This document shows, piece after piece, positions 63,841-64,000 of a stretch of DNA of 64,000 nucleotides. Source of the stretch: Pseudomonadota bacterium (GTDB lineage Bacteria > Pseudomonadota > Alphaproteobacteria > Sphingomonadales > Sphingomonadaceae); the NCBI GenBank assembly GCA_023445495.1, contig JAEXLC010000342.1:40932-104931 (forward strand), in the 5' to 3' direction. A program made the translations under genes and the position numbers. The number at the start of each line of letters is the position of its first letter. Position 1 is the stretch's first letter. The notes beneath the pieces were generated by a model that was not told the origin of the DNA, did not search any database, and saw nothing but the letters and a program-made list of their open reading frames with translations.

Positions 63841-63969
63841 ATGAACCGCAAGCATGAAGAGACGATCGAACTCGGCGTCGTGAGCACCGACACCAAGGGC
63901 CTGCCCGAGGGCGCCCCCGACACCGACAGCGGCAAGCAGCAGATCGTCATCGATCTCGCCGACGACTGA
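63841..63969 (+). CDS. lasso peptide precursor (benenodin/caulonodin/sphingopyxin group)
   Basis: 42 residues from ATG 63841 with GGAG 7 nt upstream. The leader MNRKHEETIELGVVSTDTK has the LGxxSxxTK pattern of alphaproteobacterial lasso precursors, with Thr at the penultimate position. The proposed core starts GLPEGAPDTDSGKQQIVIDL and ends with Asp residues (23 residues). Gly1 and Asp8 could form an 8-residue macrolactam ring, as in benenodin-like peptides. The maturation enzymes (protease and lasso cyclase), and possibly an isopeptidase and TonB receptor, would lie beyond the right edge. It was found by reading, being too short for gene callers. Confidence 0.75.
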   Translation: MNRKHEETIELGVVSTDTKGLPEGAPDTDSGKQQIVIDLADD

Positions 63970-63977
63970 TCGGACCT

Positions 63978-63993
63978 GGGGGGGGGGGGGGGG
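63978..63993. repeat. homopolymer of 16 G residues
   Basis: An uninterrupted G16 run followed by CGGGCCC lies 8 nt after the lasso precursor stop. It could be a slippage site, a strong structure between precursor and maturation genes, or an assembly/sequencing artefact near a contig end. Confidence 0.9.
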
Positions 63994-64000
63994 CGGGCCC

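Overview
The window reads as chromosomal DNA of a Sphingomonas-like alphaproteobacterium (order Sphingomonadales). The basis is high GC with strong GC3 in nearly all genes, a short LOV-HTH photoreceptor of the Erythrobacter EL222 type, a CrtI-type desaturase, a luxR-luxI-phyH quorum-sensing block, FecI/FecR, GlsB and CsbD stress proteins, and a lasso precursor with the sphingomonad/caulobacter leader pattern. No rRNA, tRNA, integrase, IS element or CRISPR array was recognised. Genus is an inference from gene content; no search was run.

Layout. 1-7.7 kb: the 3' part of a giant autotransporter adhesin with an in-phase internal repeat. 8-20 kb: a nitrilase, two LysR genes, SDR/epimerase enzymes with MarR and TetR regulators (both with clear palindromic operators), an FNT-family channel and several small proteins. 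21-25 kb: chromate resistance (chrB-chrA) divergent from an outer-membrane porin whose natural start is one base out of frame. 25-28 kb: a globin, then an ECF sigma/anti-sigma/fasciclin cassette. 28-33 kb: a single-domain response regulator, a frameshifted DUF2285 gene, and a quorum-sensing block (LuxR, LuxI, PhyH-type oxygenase, GntR). 33-41 kb: a defence island holding a McrA-like HNH nuclease, a ribbon-helix-helix regulator, a C5 methyltransferase, an Eco29kI-like GIY-YIG endonuclease, Vsr, an AT-richer TIR-NTPase-TPR protein and an MNT-HEPN protein. 41-52 kb: signalling (sigma-4 mini-protein, FecI/FecR, a sensor kinase, two GGDEF-EAL proteins, a chemoreceptor). 52-62 kb: a light and isoprenoid neighbourhood with photolyase, a renalase-like oxidoreductase, a LOV-HTH regulator, an IspH-prenyltransferase FUSION and CrtI. 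62-64 kb: CsbD and membrane stress proteins, then a lasso-peptide precursor at the very end beside a 16-G run.

How it fits together. The light/isoprenoid block is the most coherent. A blue-light transcription factor sits directly upstream of a single polypeptide that joins the last MEP-pathway step (HMBPP to IPP/DMAPP) to the enzyme that condenses those products into a long prenyl diphosphate, followed by a phytoene-desaturase-type enzyme; photolyase and a flavoprotein lie upstream. The strongest candidates for something new are the IspH-prenyltransferase fusion and the end-of-window lasso precursor, followed by the TIR-NTPase-TPR protein with an altered Walker A motif and a four-copy intergenic element with a conserved 43-nt internal spacing.
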